DNA of 64,000 nt from Rhynchosporium graminicola (taxonomy: Eukaryota > Ascomycota > Leotiomycetes > Helotiales > Ploettnerulaceae). Positions 23,718 through 34,774 of this stretch are shown here, one piece after another. The translations under genes were made by a program, and so were the position numbers. The notes beneath the pieces are model-generated. The model saw only the letters and a list, made by a program, of their open reading frames with translations. It did no database searches and was not told the origin of the DNA. Positions within the stretch are counted from its first letter, which is position 1; each line of letters begins with the position of its first letter. The stretch lies in contig FJUW01000026.1 of the NCBI GenBank assembly GCA_900074885.1, forward strand, positions 124,001-188,000, given 5' to 3'.

Positions 23718-26700
23718 TTACTTCTTCTTCGCGCCTAGGCCCATCTCCAACTTCCTCAGCGCACTCTGAAGTCCACTCCCCTTCTCCGAATTCCCCTCCA
23801 GCCAAATCTCCATACTCTCTCTAACATCCTTCATCCCTTTCAAAACTGGCATCTTGCCTCCCTCCTCGCCCTCAACATGACTACCAGGATTTAACAAAAG
23901 ATCAAAAGCAGCTCCCCAGATCTCTGTCTGCCAATACCTCTTCAGACTCTCCTTGATCCGCCAGGTTCTGTTGCTCCCCGCACCCAGACCAGCGCTCTTA
24001 TCAGCAATGGTATCGATATATTTGCCAAAAAGCATCGAATGTAAAATACCAGCCAAGCCATGATAGTCAATCTGATAAGTCCATGGTCTTAGTTCGCGCA
24101 TCTCCGCACAGTCTTGTGGACCTGTCTTCCAATCTGCGATGAACTGTACATCAGGCCGGAAGACTTGCATATCGATACCGCGGCCGAAATCAATTAGTGC
24201 AACACCCTTCTTGTTCCATCCACCCGTTCCATCCCTGCGGAATTTCGGGGACCAGACATCTGAATCGGGGATCTGATCTAGGCGCACGAGACAGTTGTCT
24301 GCTTTGAGATCGCCGTGAAGTATGCCTTTGGAATGTAAGGCTTCCATGGTTCGGAAGAGTTCTATAGCGAAAAACATGACGAGCGTCTCGTCCATGACGC
24401 CCGGCCCTACTGCAGAAGGTTTCGTCTCCATACGTGCGAGGTTGATGACATCGAGGAGGGTCCCTTGGCCACGGAACTCTTCGATGAGATAGCATTCATC
24501 GGCGTAGAGATGCATTTCATAGACATCGATTACGCTTTCAGCTGCTCGAGAGACGCCGAGTCGTCGTTTCGCTTGCCGCATCATGTAGAATTCCCAGACT
24601 GAGGGCGGGTCTTCCATCTTGAGTGCCTCGAGATTCTTGCGAGGATGGGCGTCGAATGTTCCTTTGCCCATTTGTGGTCTGTGGTTCTCGTCATTCTCAT
24701 CGTCTTCTTCTGCTGCGATGTTCTCGAGTAAGTAGACAGGTGCAAAGGCGCCAGCTCCGAGTTCTCGCTTGACCATGTATTGTCTCTTGACTCCTGGGAA
24801 CCGTAGGATTGGTGGCATAGCCAGATTAGTCGATGTCTTCTCGGTTGAATTCTTGTGCATTTTAGACGCTGCCTTTGCATACTTCTTGATTTCGGCAGTG
24901 CGAGCTAGCGTTTCATCTACGTGTTTGAAATAGCCGTCATAAGTCGTCAGAGGTGGCTGAAGTGATTCAAAGATCATATTCCTGGTATAGTCATCGACGG
25001 GATTACACTGAGCATCCTTGATAAGTGGTCCTTTAGGGGCAATCTCTTTAGCTAGAGGGCCACCGCTTGCTTGAACCTTTGCTGCGATAGCAGTTGTCCG
25101 GTTGGTCTTGGATCCTTTCCCAAGCTGAGGTTGAGCAATACGTTCGATAGGCTTTGATTCGTTCAGAATCTCCTTGAACGGACTACTGCCAAGTCCATCG
25201 CCTAACCGGACGGGTGGTCTCTTGGATCCATTCTCTTTGCTCGGCGTTTTCGATGTGAAGTAATCTTTGTCTTGGCGCATTGTTGACAATCCCAGGGACG
25301 ATTCTGTCTTCTCTGCAATTGGCGTCATGAAAGGCAGTCTGTTCTGTGAGATTTGAGCAGCGTCTCTGTATGGGCGAAGGGGTGGCTCATAGTCTTCAGG
25401 AGGAATTGGAACAAACGAGGTCCTGGCAATAGATGGTAGTTCCGGCGATATTGGTGTAATGACCTCCGGATCATGTTTTTCATTGCCTGGAATGTCCACT
25501 CTCAATTCCTCCAAAGCTTCATCGTCAGCTTCTGTAAATCTGGATGCTCGGGTGTCTTCGTCATCCTCGTCTTCAATGTCCGGAATATGTTTCCGAGCAG
25601 TAAATTCAGACCATTCACTGACACTTTTCACATCAGAAGTCTCGTCATCTCCGGCTTCGCTTCCGGTCATTAGTCTTCCCGTACCAGTGCTTTCATTTCC
25701 ACTGGTGTAATCCCCATCGGTCATGTCATCGTCGTCGTCGCTTTCGTCTTCTTCCTCATCTTCCTCTTCCTCCTCGGGAGCTGGGAGAGGTTGACTGAAG
25801 AGGTCGTAAATTTCGTCTGTTGCAGCTTTGGTATGCAAAGTCATTGTTTGTTCTTTGGATGCTTTCCGTTTCTTCATCTTTGGACCCGAAGGCGATGATA
25901 GCTTTGCTTTGACTAGTCTTTTGTTAGAAATGGAGACGACTACACAGACGTGCAACTTACTAATCTGCGTCTCATTAACTTCTTTGATTTTCATCCTTCT
26001 ACCTTTTCCTTCACGAGCTGGCTCTTTTGCAGCTCCATTTTCGTCTAACGCTGGTGGATCACGAGCAATTACCAGCTTGTCCGAGACTTCTCGGATGATC
26101 TCATTCATTTGGACACTTTCGTTTTCGATAGACTGCTGAGATTTAAGAGGAAATTGATCACTCTGGGCCACCTCAGGTTGCCAAATCTTTGAAAGCCAGC
26201 CTCGTGAGCCTGCTCTCAACTCTTCGAGACTCAATTCCGAACCGATCACATCTGGAGAAGGATATATTGCCTCGAGATTCACATGGATTCGCTCCGTTCT
26301 ACCTTTTTGATTCACGGTCACTTGTTGTTGCGCAGGATTTGTAACTTGTAGGTAATCGAAATGTGGTAGGGACTGAAATACAAAACGCCGTAGCCGGCAA
26401 TCATTAGTCCTGTGATAATCAACATTTGTAAGGATCAGGGGAGAAGAAAATGATGCAAACTTACCTCATCCTTGAATACTGCCATTTTGGTACTGCTTTT
26501 CTTTCCTCCTGCCTTCAAAGTTTCTCCAACCCAGGGCTTTGGTTCCATTACGTTCTCCTTCTTGCGATCTGCCAGCGATCCAATACTCTCCCAGCCCTTT
26601 GTTGATCCACTAGATCCTGGCGGAGGCGCTTCACTGTCCGCATCCGAGAAAATGGTAAGCCTCTGCCGACCACTCTTTGCTGTGCCTCCGACACCAGAAT

Positions 26701-27442
26701 TGGGCCTTGGTGCTTGCGGATCTCGGGGTGCCGCAGCTGCGTAGGGGTCGAGCTTCGCAGCAAGTGCAGGTCGGACCGTTGGCAGTGCTGGAGATGATGG
26801 CTCGTTCGGATCTTCTGGTCTCTGTGTGAATCTCTGTTGGAACTCGTTGAATTTTCGGAGCAATCGTGGCGTGGGCCTCGCCTCCTTCCCAATTCCCATC
26901 TTATATACCTCCTCTGCTTGTGTCCACCTCTCTGCGCCTTCTAGCCATGCAGCAAACTCCTCATAGAACAGGGCCAATCCATCTCCGATATTCTGGCGGG
27001 CCAAGAAGGCAAAGGTTTCGCGCGGGGCATCTGAAAAGAAGCGGATGTACGAAAGCCACATTTTGAGGTACCGGGGGTCGTTCTTGTATTGTGCAGAAGT
27101 GAGGAACGTCTTAGTCGCGCGCTCGAGAAGAGGAAGGAGTTGCGATGCGGGAGTTGCTTGCGCAGAGGGATAAGCGTCGAGAGTCCACCGTACATATCTG
27201 TCGTAGATATCCAGAGGATCGTCGGACTCGGAGATAGTGAGGAGCTCTTTTTCGTATTCATTTCTCATTACATCATTAAGGTTCTTGGTATCATTGGGTG
27301 TTGGTGTCGCGAGTTTGTGAAGAGGGGTGGCCGAGAACATAGAAGCCAGCGCGCGCGCTGATCGACCGCCTGGTAATGATTGTATGTTTTCTTTCTGGTT
27401 TTCGATGATTTCGAAATCAATCAGATCCTCGGAAACAGACAT
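23718..27442 (-). CDS. BUB1: Spindle-checkpoint kinase BUB1 with KEN boxes (MadBub-like)
   Basis: Model: complement(join(23718..25912, 25961..26372, 26465..27442)), 1,194 aa. It monitors kinetochore attachment and inhibits APC/C-Cdc20. The N-terminus has a KEN box at residues 17-19 and the Mad3/BUB1 TPR region (about 60-205: DPLDIYDRYVRWTLDAYP, DPRYLKMWLSYIRF). A second KEN lies near residue 687 (TPSKENGSK). The C-terminal kinase domain (about 840-1,180) has the glycine loop ELGAGAFAPVYLL, the catalytic HGDLKADN and the IDFGRGIDM motif, so it looks catalytically competent. The 92-nt first intron removes stops. The 48-nt second intron (25,913-25,960) is in frame and without stops; its GTAAGT donor and CTAAC branch argue that it is real. 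Confidence 0.94.
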
Positions 27443-27896
27443 CTCGTCGTTAGTGGTAGTTTGTGGTGTTGTCGATTATGGGTTGGAATTTCGCATTGAG
27501 TGTTAAGAGCTCGATGTTTGTTATCGGATGCCAAGGCCTCTGACCGGACAACCAGCCATATTTGCACGTGACACCATCAAAGTACGGATATAGTAGATCA
27601 TCAATTAACGTACGCGTATGTGTATGTAGGTAGGTAATGTACCTGTTTTCGTATGAAATGTCGCGCTTCATGTGACTGCAAGAACAAGGTGAAGCATGAT
27701 TCGAAAACCATTTTGGTGCTGTGAGACAATATACTGGTCTCATGCCTGGCTGCCGAGTTTCTGTTGAAGGATCATTCGAGGAGTCACTCGACCTCATACT
27801 CATACTCCAACCAGCACTCGAGCTCGAGGCTATCACATTCGAAGCGGTTATGCGCGGAAGAAATATTCTATGTAGCCGGATAATGTCTGTCCTGAC

Positions 27897-28015
27897 ACAT
27901 ACGACCATAGACTGGTGAGAACTGGGCATCCCGTCCGCTCTGCCATACACAAGCACCAGATCGGCAGATTAGTAGTTGGGTGGGTGACCACCAGCGAATA
28001 CCTGCTGTTGTATGT
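27897..28015 (+). rRNA. 5S ribosomal RNA gene
   Basis: The 119-nt sequence starts ACATACGACCATAG and ends CTGTTGTATGT, so the ends pair as helix I. It contains the highly conserved fungal 5S segments GGGCATCCCGTCCGCTCTGCC and TTAGTAGTTGGGTGGGTGACC (the first 20 or so bases of each quoted), which include the internal control region for TFIIIA/Pol III. A CTTTT run at 28,016-28,020 can end transcription. The gene stands alone between protein genes, as is usual for dispersed 5S genes in Pezizomycotina. The 168-codon minus-strand frame that overlaps it is a shadow. Confidence 0.95.
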
Positions 28016-28109
28016 CTTTTGCTTCCGCTTTTCATTTTTGCCGAAGATTCTTTCCTGTTACAGTTTTATGGGCTCTTTCGGATCCGATGTGGAATAACAA
28101 CAACACTAC

Positions 28110-28142
28110 AGAGATCGTTAAGTTGTTAAGTTGTTAAGTTTT
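28110..28142. repeat. Short GTTAAGTT tandem repeat
   Basis: Three head-to-tail copies of an 8-nt unit close to GTTAAGTT, just downstream of the 5S gene. Confidence 0.7.
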
Positions 28143-28483
28143 CATTCATGTCATCTGCTGGGGCCATTTTTTGTTGACTTGGAAGCTCCTTGCCTCACTT
28201 CCACACGGCTCAAGTACGCGAGGCAAGGACACGACGTTCAGAGGTACATCTGGTTCCTCTTTCTATAGTGATTGTAGATAGATGGGTATCTCGGAGTGTC
28301 CTTTGAGCAAATCGATAATAACATTATGTGAGCATCCCTTCTGTCTCACATGTTTTCCCATCGTTGTCTCAGAAGTATTGACCCTTGCTTCGTTCACGAC
28401 ATATGACTACCTCCGCTCTTTCTTCTCCGGTTATTTCATTCTAATAGCTCGATTTCTTTCTACACTTAAACCATTCATATATC

Positions 28484-29519
28484 ATGGCCGGATGGCAGCC
28501 GGCGCGTCGCAAGAATCGATTCTCTACAAACTGGGCTGTTCCTCTAGTCTTGTTCATTCTCATCCTGTACTACTTGTAAGATCCCTCGATCCCACGTCCA
28601 TGACACAAACTCATGTTCCAAGAATCTCCAAAGACCCGCAATACTCTCTACCCAGCTTCAAGTCCAGCAGCACCTCCGCTCTCCCTCCGTCTCCATACGA
28701 TCCCCAAAAAGTAGCTTTCCTGGTCGAAACCCGACCACTCCCCCATCTCCCTGCACTCTTCACGCACATGATGACGATCGTCCCTCCGGAATGGATATTC
28801 AAATTCATGGGTTCGCCAGCATCCATAGAGTTCATGCGCACATCTCACCCGATCGCGCGTTTCGAAGCGTCTGGGAAGCTTCAATTCCTCGACATGCCTT
28901 CAAACTATAGCGTTGCGGACCGGGAAAACATCTCTCGAATGTTTACTGATATCCATCTCTATCGCGACATACTTGCTCCCGCCGAACACCTGTTGGTTTG
29001 GCAGCCAGATAGCATTTTTTGCGCCAATGCCCCAACTACGCTGAATGGATTTATTGAATGGGATTGGATCGGTGCGCCGTGGTCGAAAACCGCGAAATAT
29101 GGTGGCAACGGGGGATTGAGTTTGAGAAAAGTGTCGAAGATCATCGAAGTGCTGAGCAATAACACGAGGAGACATGGCGATGGTGCGTTGGAGGATTTGT
29201 GGATGGTTCAGAAGCTGCATGGGTTGAGTGGAAATCATATGCCGGCGGCGAATGTTAGTAAGACGTTTAGTGTGGAGAGTGTGTGGGATGAGAAGCCGTT
29301 AGGGTATCATGTTGGATGGATGGGCGTGCATCATGAGCAGGTATGTTAAGCTTCAGATTGTAAGACGGCTTGGTAGAGAAAGAAATGCACTTTACTGACA
29401 GGTGACAGATTTGGGACAATGCGACTCAAGTGGATCACATCATGGAATACTGCCCAGAAGTGAAGATTATCCTGGGCATGAAATTAGACAATGACAAAAC
29501 TGCAGGCGTGCCTCGTTAG
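28484..29519 (+). CDS. DUF5672-domain protein, probable type II membrane glycosyltransferase-like
   Basis: Model: join(28484..28575, 28623..29340, 29409..29519), 306 aa. Exon 1 encodes a short basic N-terminus and one hydrophobic segment (NWAVPLVLFILILYYL), a likely signal anchor, so the bulk should face the Golgi/ER lumen. The body matches what I know of DUF5672: HLYRDILAPAEHLLVWQPDS, then GFIEWDWIGAPWS and GGNGGLSLRKVSK, which resemble a nucleotide-sugar transferase fold. Exon 3 adds IWDNATQVDHIMEYCPEVK. The ATG at 28,484 was chosen because it supplies the anchor; the longer upstream frame without it is not family-like. The substrate is unknown. Confidence 0.82.
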
Positions 29520-30663
29520 ATAAAGTCTCCTCTCATCGAGCATTCAGGATACCAAATGCTGCCCAGTGCCTGAATTCTGCTGCTTGTTGTTCCCAGTCAC
29601 GAGCAGTCCTGGAAGTTGTAGGTATACATCCTGGTGGTGACGAATGGGAGTTGACACGGACTTTTGAGAGACATTTAACGTGCACGATATTTGTCATATA
29701 TACTTAATTCGACGCAGTTTGTGAATATAATACTTCTGTATCCGCTTCTGAAGATGAGTCTTGTTGATGACAATACCATGCTCATGAATCCCATGCGTAC
29801 AAAGCAAGTCTAATGTTCGAACATGCAACAGCACGCAGATTCTGAATCGACCACGGCCAGCAAAAGCAACGAATTAGCCGTGCCTCGGAAGCTGATTTCC
29901 AAAATGATATAATTACCATAAATCTCCATCATCTCGGTGAAGCATTGCCGAAGTCAATTCGGAAATTGAATGAAAGCTGTGTGCGAGCGTGATTACCAAT
30001 GTGGATGGTACTGCAACTTCAAAAAAGCAGAAAGATTCACAAGTCTAATTAATATACATTAATGATACTGAGAAAAAAACAGAGTACAGACCCCTTCATT
30101 CACTCATGCTTGTAGATATGAATGATAGAATTTTCCCTAGGTCCGATCTGGTGACTTGTACCTTGACAGTCATCGCTAGTCAATTTAGGATTCAAATCAA
30201 AATAGGGATCAGTGATCAGGTACAAGAAAATGAACTCCATTCCTTCGGAAGAACCTGTTCATGTTTCCTTACACCTCGCTTAAGCCCCTGCCGAGTAATC
30301 TGGGGGCTAGCGCGCTTCCGGCCTCGAACCTGCAGTAGTTCTCACACGACCAGCGGCCTGGCCTGCAGATACGAATCAGCCAGCCCGTAGCCTCTAAGAT
30401 TGATTATTGGAGTTCGATCTCTCCTCATCGTGGAACAAGAATGCTGTAACTTCAAGCCCCCAAAGAATATCATTTAAACTAAGCATCAATAGCTTCCAAA
30501 CCGGTAGGAATGCAACGACCAGTGGACAGTAGAGAACAACATTGAGCTACGCCACGAGCCTACATATATTACTACTCACATCTTCTACAAAATCGAACCT
30601 CATCGACACATTCTTCAACCTCATCAATTGATCATCATCTGTTTCTATAACGAAATAAATGAA
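29520..30663. other. Intergenic region; no gene seen
   Basis: About 1.1 kb between two plus-strand genes. A GC-richer patch at about 30,270-30,390 contains a TTCGAGGCC string on the minus strand that looks like a tRNA T-loop, but no cloverleaf forms around it. Nothing else is recognised. Confidence 0.5.
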
Positions 30664-31644
30664 ATGTCATCTCGAAATTTCGACAAACTAATACCTATAG
30701 AAAATATCTCCACAACGACCGGCTACTGTTCAGACCCCACTATTGGAGACTCACTCGACGAAATTGAACAAGAAGACCGATGGACAGACCTCCAACTCGC
30801 ATGTCGGGACGGTAACCTTCCCGCGATTGAAGTTCTTCTCTCCGATCCTTCAACGAATATCAACGCACCACCATCTGGATGGTATGGCCAGAATGCCCTC
30901 CAAGCAGCTTGCGCTCAAGGCCATATAGCTGCCGTGAAGCTATTGATAGCCGCTGGAGCAGATGTCAATGCCGCAGGCGACTTCAACAGGCCGCGAACAG
31001 CGTTGCAGATCGCATGCTCGGCGGGGAATGGGGAAATCGTAGATTTGCTCCTCGGAGCTCGTGCGGACGTCAGTGTACCAGCAGCAAAGTATAACGGACG
31101 CACGGCTCTACAAGCTGCTTCGGAAGGAGGTCATTTGCCTGTGATCGAGAAACTACTCGATGTTGGCGCTGATGTGAATGCTCCCGGTGCCCACTACGGA
31201 GGCTTGACCGCATTACAAGCATCATGCTCGCCTACGAGTGATATTGCAGCGGTCCGACTGCTTCTCTCAGTGGGTGCAAATACCAACGCACCACCATCTC
31301 GTTATCTTGGGCTGACAGCTCTTCAAAATGCTTCGCTGCATGGACATCTCGATATGGTGAAAGAACTTCTAGAACGTGGAGCGGATGCCAACGCACCAGG
31401 AGCTTACACGGGGGGAGGAACAGCTTTACTTGCTGCTTCCGAATGTGGATATGTCGAAATTGTGAAGACGCTTCTTGCAGCCGGTGCCAGAGTTGACACT
31501 ACCTCGGGCCAGAAGAGACAGACTGCATTGCAAGCGGCAGCTGCGAATGGGCACGGAGATGTCTTTGCGATTCTCGAAAAGGCAGAAGAGGCATATCTGA
31601 GGAAGAGAGAGATCAGACTGTCCGCCGTGCTGAATCCTTCTTGA
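30664..31644 (+). CDS. Ankyrin-repeat protein
   Basis: Single-exon gene of 326 aa. After a ~45-residue N-terminus it is made of about eight ankyrin repeats of 34-36 residues (residues ~45-305), with the usual TALQAA..GH...V..LL..GADVNAP pattern. The repeats contain longer loops (APGAHYGGLTALQAS) typical of fungal accessory ankyrin proteins. The ATG at 30,664 is the first in frame; upstream the frame is open only from a TTG. No other domain, signal peptide or membrane segment is present, so only a protein-binding role can be suggested. Confidence 0.9.
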   Translation: MSSRNFDKLIPIENISTTTGYCSDPTIGDSLDEIEQEDRWTDLQLACRDGNLPAIEVLLSDPSTNINAPPSGWYGQNALQAACAQGHIAAVKLLIAAGADVNAAGDFNRPRTALQIACSAGNGEIVDLLLGARADVSVPAAKYNGRTALQAASEGGHLPVIEKLLDVGADVNAPGAHYGGLTALQASCSPTSDIAAVRLLLSVGANTNAPPSRYLGLTALQNASLHGHLDMVKELLERGADANAPGAYTGGGTALLAASECGYVEIVKTLLAAGARVDTTSGQKRQTALQAAAANGHGDVFAILEKAEEAYLRKREIRLSAVLNPS

Positions 31645-32306
31645 TGTGTCAATATTCGGAGGATCAATCAACAAATGATACGCAGGTACTACGAAATAAT
31701 ACATCGGGACCTGTAAGTTATTTCGATTCAGAGTTTGGGAACAGTCTCGTGGGCCTGAGCTGCTGTTCTGCATGCAAGCCAGTAAGCTTGTAACAAAGCA
31801 GGCCCAAGGAAAGCCTGTCTTATCCTTAGAGTCGCCCAAGATTCGGAGCATCTTGATGAGTGATGAACGTTCTCGCCTGCCACGAGGTTAAAAAGCCTCG
31901 AAATTCCAGAAAAAATTTGCGTTTATAGCCAGTTGACTGGCACAGATGAGTACGTGGTCTCAAGTCAAAAATACAACTAAACAATAGGCATCGAGATACG
32001 TGGAAAAAATCATTTTGCTCTATCCAGACATCAAGTAAATCAGCAAAAGACATAAAATTGGTATCCGAGCACCCCTTGTAAATAATTAGGCAGATTAATA
32101 TCTTCCAACAATCCGGGCGAAGTCGGACAATCAGTCGTACAAATCTCACGCACACAAACATTGGACCCTCCAGAAGCCCGATACGACACTCTCCTAGTTT
32201 GACTAGCGCAGCGACACCGTGAATCAAAAAAGTAAAATCAAGATAACAGCCCATAACACAATACCCATCAAGCTTTTGCTCAAGGCAATACTAATCATCA
32301 AGGAGA
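31645..32306. other. Convergent intergenic region; no gene seen
   Basis: About 660 bp between the ankyrin gene (plus) and the unrecognised 198-aa gene (minus); presumably two 3' UTRs. Minus-strand frames of 140 codons here resemble nothing known. Confidence 0.5.
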
Positions 32307-33029
32307 TCAAACCTCACCCCAACCCTTGCCTCGATTTCCTCGGCCGCCGGATTTACTGCTACTTCCTCCATCAGTGTCTGCGCAATTGACACCGAGGTAC
32401 TGGAACAGATTGAACATTCTATACTCTCGTTTCCTGTTTTCATTCCATTTCTCGCTCCAGGCCTCCTTGGTCTTGCGGCGAAAGGTGCCGAAGGCCTTGT
32501 CCATGTATCCGAGATTATAACCGGTAGTGGGAATGTCGTAGACTTGACAGATTTCGATAAGTGTGCCGCCTGCAGACGTTAGTCCGGATTCAGAGACTGG
32601 AAATAAAAGCTTAGGATGCGGAGGGTACGAAGGGAGCAAGCTTACTGTCGAGAGACAAGAACCACTCGATGCGGCGAGGACGGGCGAACGCGGCAGGATA
32701 TCGACCTCTCTTACTTAGTTTGGGATGGACTTCCGCATGCAACATGTAAGCACTGATGCTGGCATTGGTTCGTTGAACTTCTTGGTTCGAACTTGATGTT
32801 TGGGTCAGCTTGATGTCTGGATCTTCTTGGATTTTACTTACCGTCTTGTCTCACTGCTGGTGGTATACGAGTCGTCGCTCGATACTGAATGCGTGCTCGA
32901 ACAATCGTCATCGTCTTCCTCCACTGTGCATGTCTCACGACGACGATGTCGAACGTGATGATGTCGAGCGTGGCATTCTCGATTGCGTTGTTGAACATGT
33001 TGATTGACGTTAATATTGCAATTTGCCAT
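32307..33029 (-). CDS. Protein of unknown function, His/Arg-rich then acidic N-terminus
   Basis: Model: complement(join(32307..32569, 32646..32791, 32842..33029)), 198 aa; introns of 76 and 50 nt with GTAAGC/GTAAGT donors. I do not recognise the family. The N-terminal ~65 residues run from a His/Arg/Cys-rich segment (HARHHHVRHRRRETC) to an acidic run (EEDDDD) and a Ser/Thr tract. The rest is compact and looks globular (YMLHAEVHPKLSKRGRYPAAF, EWFLSLDS, GGTLIEICQVYDIPTTGYN, MFNLFQYLGV), ending in a Gly/Ser-rich tail. The clean splicing and reading frame argue for a real gene. A nuclear or nucleic-acid-binding role is possible from the basic segment, but that is a guess. Confidence 0.72.
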
Positions 33030-34774
33030 GATGAGTCGCTCGAAGGGGTTTTTTGTCAATCAAAAAGGCTTCAGTGATCTAGGAGGATAACGGCAGCGAC
33101 GAGTTATTCAACACAAAACTCTGAATAGCGACAAGAGAATGCTTCAAGTGAGCGAGTTCCAGGGGTGAAAAGACGATGGAGAATCCACAGGCGGACAACT
33201 ACTGCGTGATATCGGTGGCAGTGGCCGTGCTTGTGGAGTAAGGACTGCTACTGCAAGTAGACGAATACTAGAGCGGGTAAGACTGTTGATGAATCTACTG
33301 ATACCACCGGGAAGGATGATCAAACTCAGTTCAGGTGTGATAATCGTCGTCGGTATTGGAGAGGAGTTGGGCGTTTGGGTGGCTTTGTTGTAAGCTAGAG
33401 GTCGACAGCGAGGAAGAGCCCGCGAGTTGATGAGAGAAGGTGGTTTGACGAATACTGCCGTGGGGATGCTCAGGCTTTATGTATTCAGTTGATGAAGTGG
33501 GAGGAGGAGATCGAGTATGGTTGGTAGAAAGATAAACCGCAACTTTTGTGGATATCGGCTTGAATTGGGAATATTAAGGTACAAGTAGAATTAGGGAGGC
33601 AGGAGGAGCATGGATGATATACTGCGAGGAAAATACATACGCGGGCGGGAAGGACTCTCTTCGGTGAGAGTGTGGCGATGACGGCGGGTAGATAACTTTT
33701 TGAGTCGTGCAAGGACACGTGAAGGAGAATGTTCTGTACAGTGGCTAGCAGATACGATATGTTGACCAAGTTTGACAAGTGTATAACGAGTGTGGCGGGA
33801 GGAGGCGATTCGAAGGAATCCACTGAGCCTTCCCTCGAGCCAATCCAGGACACTGTATGGAGATGGAAACACCTGTTGCCTATGCTTCGTCCTATTGTCA
33901 GCGCACAAGTTCTTCCGTGGCGTCTTAAAATCGCGAGTGTTGCCAGTACTGAGAAAGTCAAAACTTGGGGGAGCGCGACTACGGCAGCCTGCATGAAATT
34001 GTGCTTCTTCAAAATCAAATAAGCCAGTCAATACACTCGAACGAAACGTCGTGTGAGCTTTAACTCGGAAGCAAGAGCCAACAGCAATCGCCCTCCAGGT
34101 CACTCGAAAGTTTTCCTGAGCGTTGGCAGGATCACACGAACATAAGTCTCGGTAGCCGAAGGCTTTGTACCGCCAACACATTTCTCCTGGGGCAAGAGAC
34201 AGGTACAGATAGCGGTGGCATGATGAGGACAAAAGGGATTGGCTTCTTTTGAATGAGGTAGCACTTGCTAGGTAGTGAAGCAGAATCGATTTCCGCCTTC
34301 TTGTCAAATGCATGGCTGTATGCACAAGCGTTAGGTTGCACAATAACGGCTCCGCAAAAGGCGGAAACATGATACCCAGCAATATGGGAGGTAGAGATCA
34401 AGTACAGGGCAAGTGCAAACTGTGAGCAGTAGCTGAATCATGCATGTATTGATTCCTGCCCATACGTCTTGGCCTCTACCATGACGCATTCAATCCTTCA
34501 GATATATTACACAAATAGTGCGGCCATCCGCTCGGTGAGGATATGCAATGGTTTGGCCATGAGGGCGGTCAAGATCTACTGCAGATTTTGTGACGCTAGG
34601 TCGTGAGAATCAGCGTCTCGCAGCGCTTAGCTTGCTGAGACTTGAACGAGTCAAATCTGAATTCAAAGACTTGAGAGCGAGCAGGCATCGAGTCGCCTCT
34701 ATTCGTACATACAAGTCATCGCCACCATTTATATCGCGGACAGTACAGTAGCTCCGAAACAACGCTCATGGTAG
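33030..34774. other. Long gene-poor region; minus-strand open frame of doubtful status
   Basis: About 1.7 kb between two minus-strand genes; it must hold the promoter of the 198-aa gene and the APN1 3' UTR. A 263-codon frame (33,591-34,382, minus) is open but Arg/Ser/His-rich with no recognisable domain, and a 177-codon frame overlaps it in another phase. I treat both as chance frames. Confidence 0.5.

Noticed and set aside
27450..27956. 168-codon minus-strand frame upstream of BUB1
   Set aside because: It overlaps the 5S rRNA gene and encodes nothing recognisable.
30270..30390. tRNA-like GGTTCGAGGCC string on the minus strand
   Set aside because: The T-arm does not pair properly and no acceptor or anticodon stem can be drawn.
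33591..34382. 263-codon minus-strand open frame
   Set aside because: Composition is Arg/Ser/His-rich with no domain or membrane pattern, and another long frame overlaps it in a different phase. It lies where the promoter of the 198-aa gene should be.
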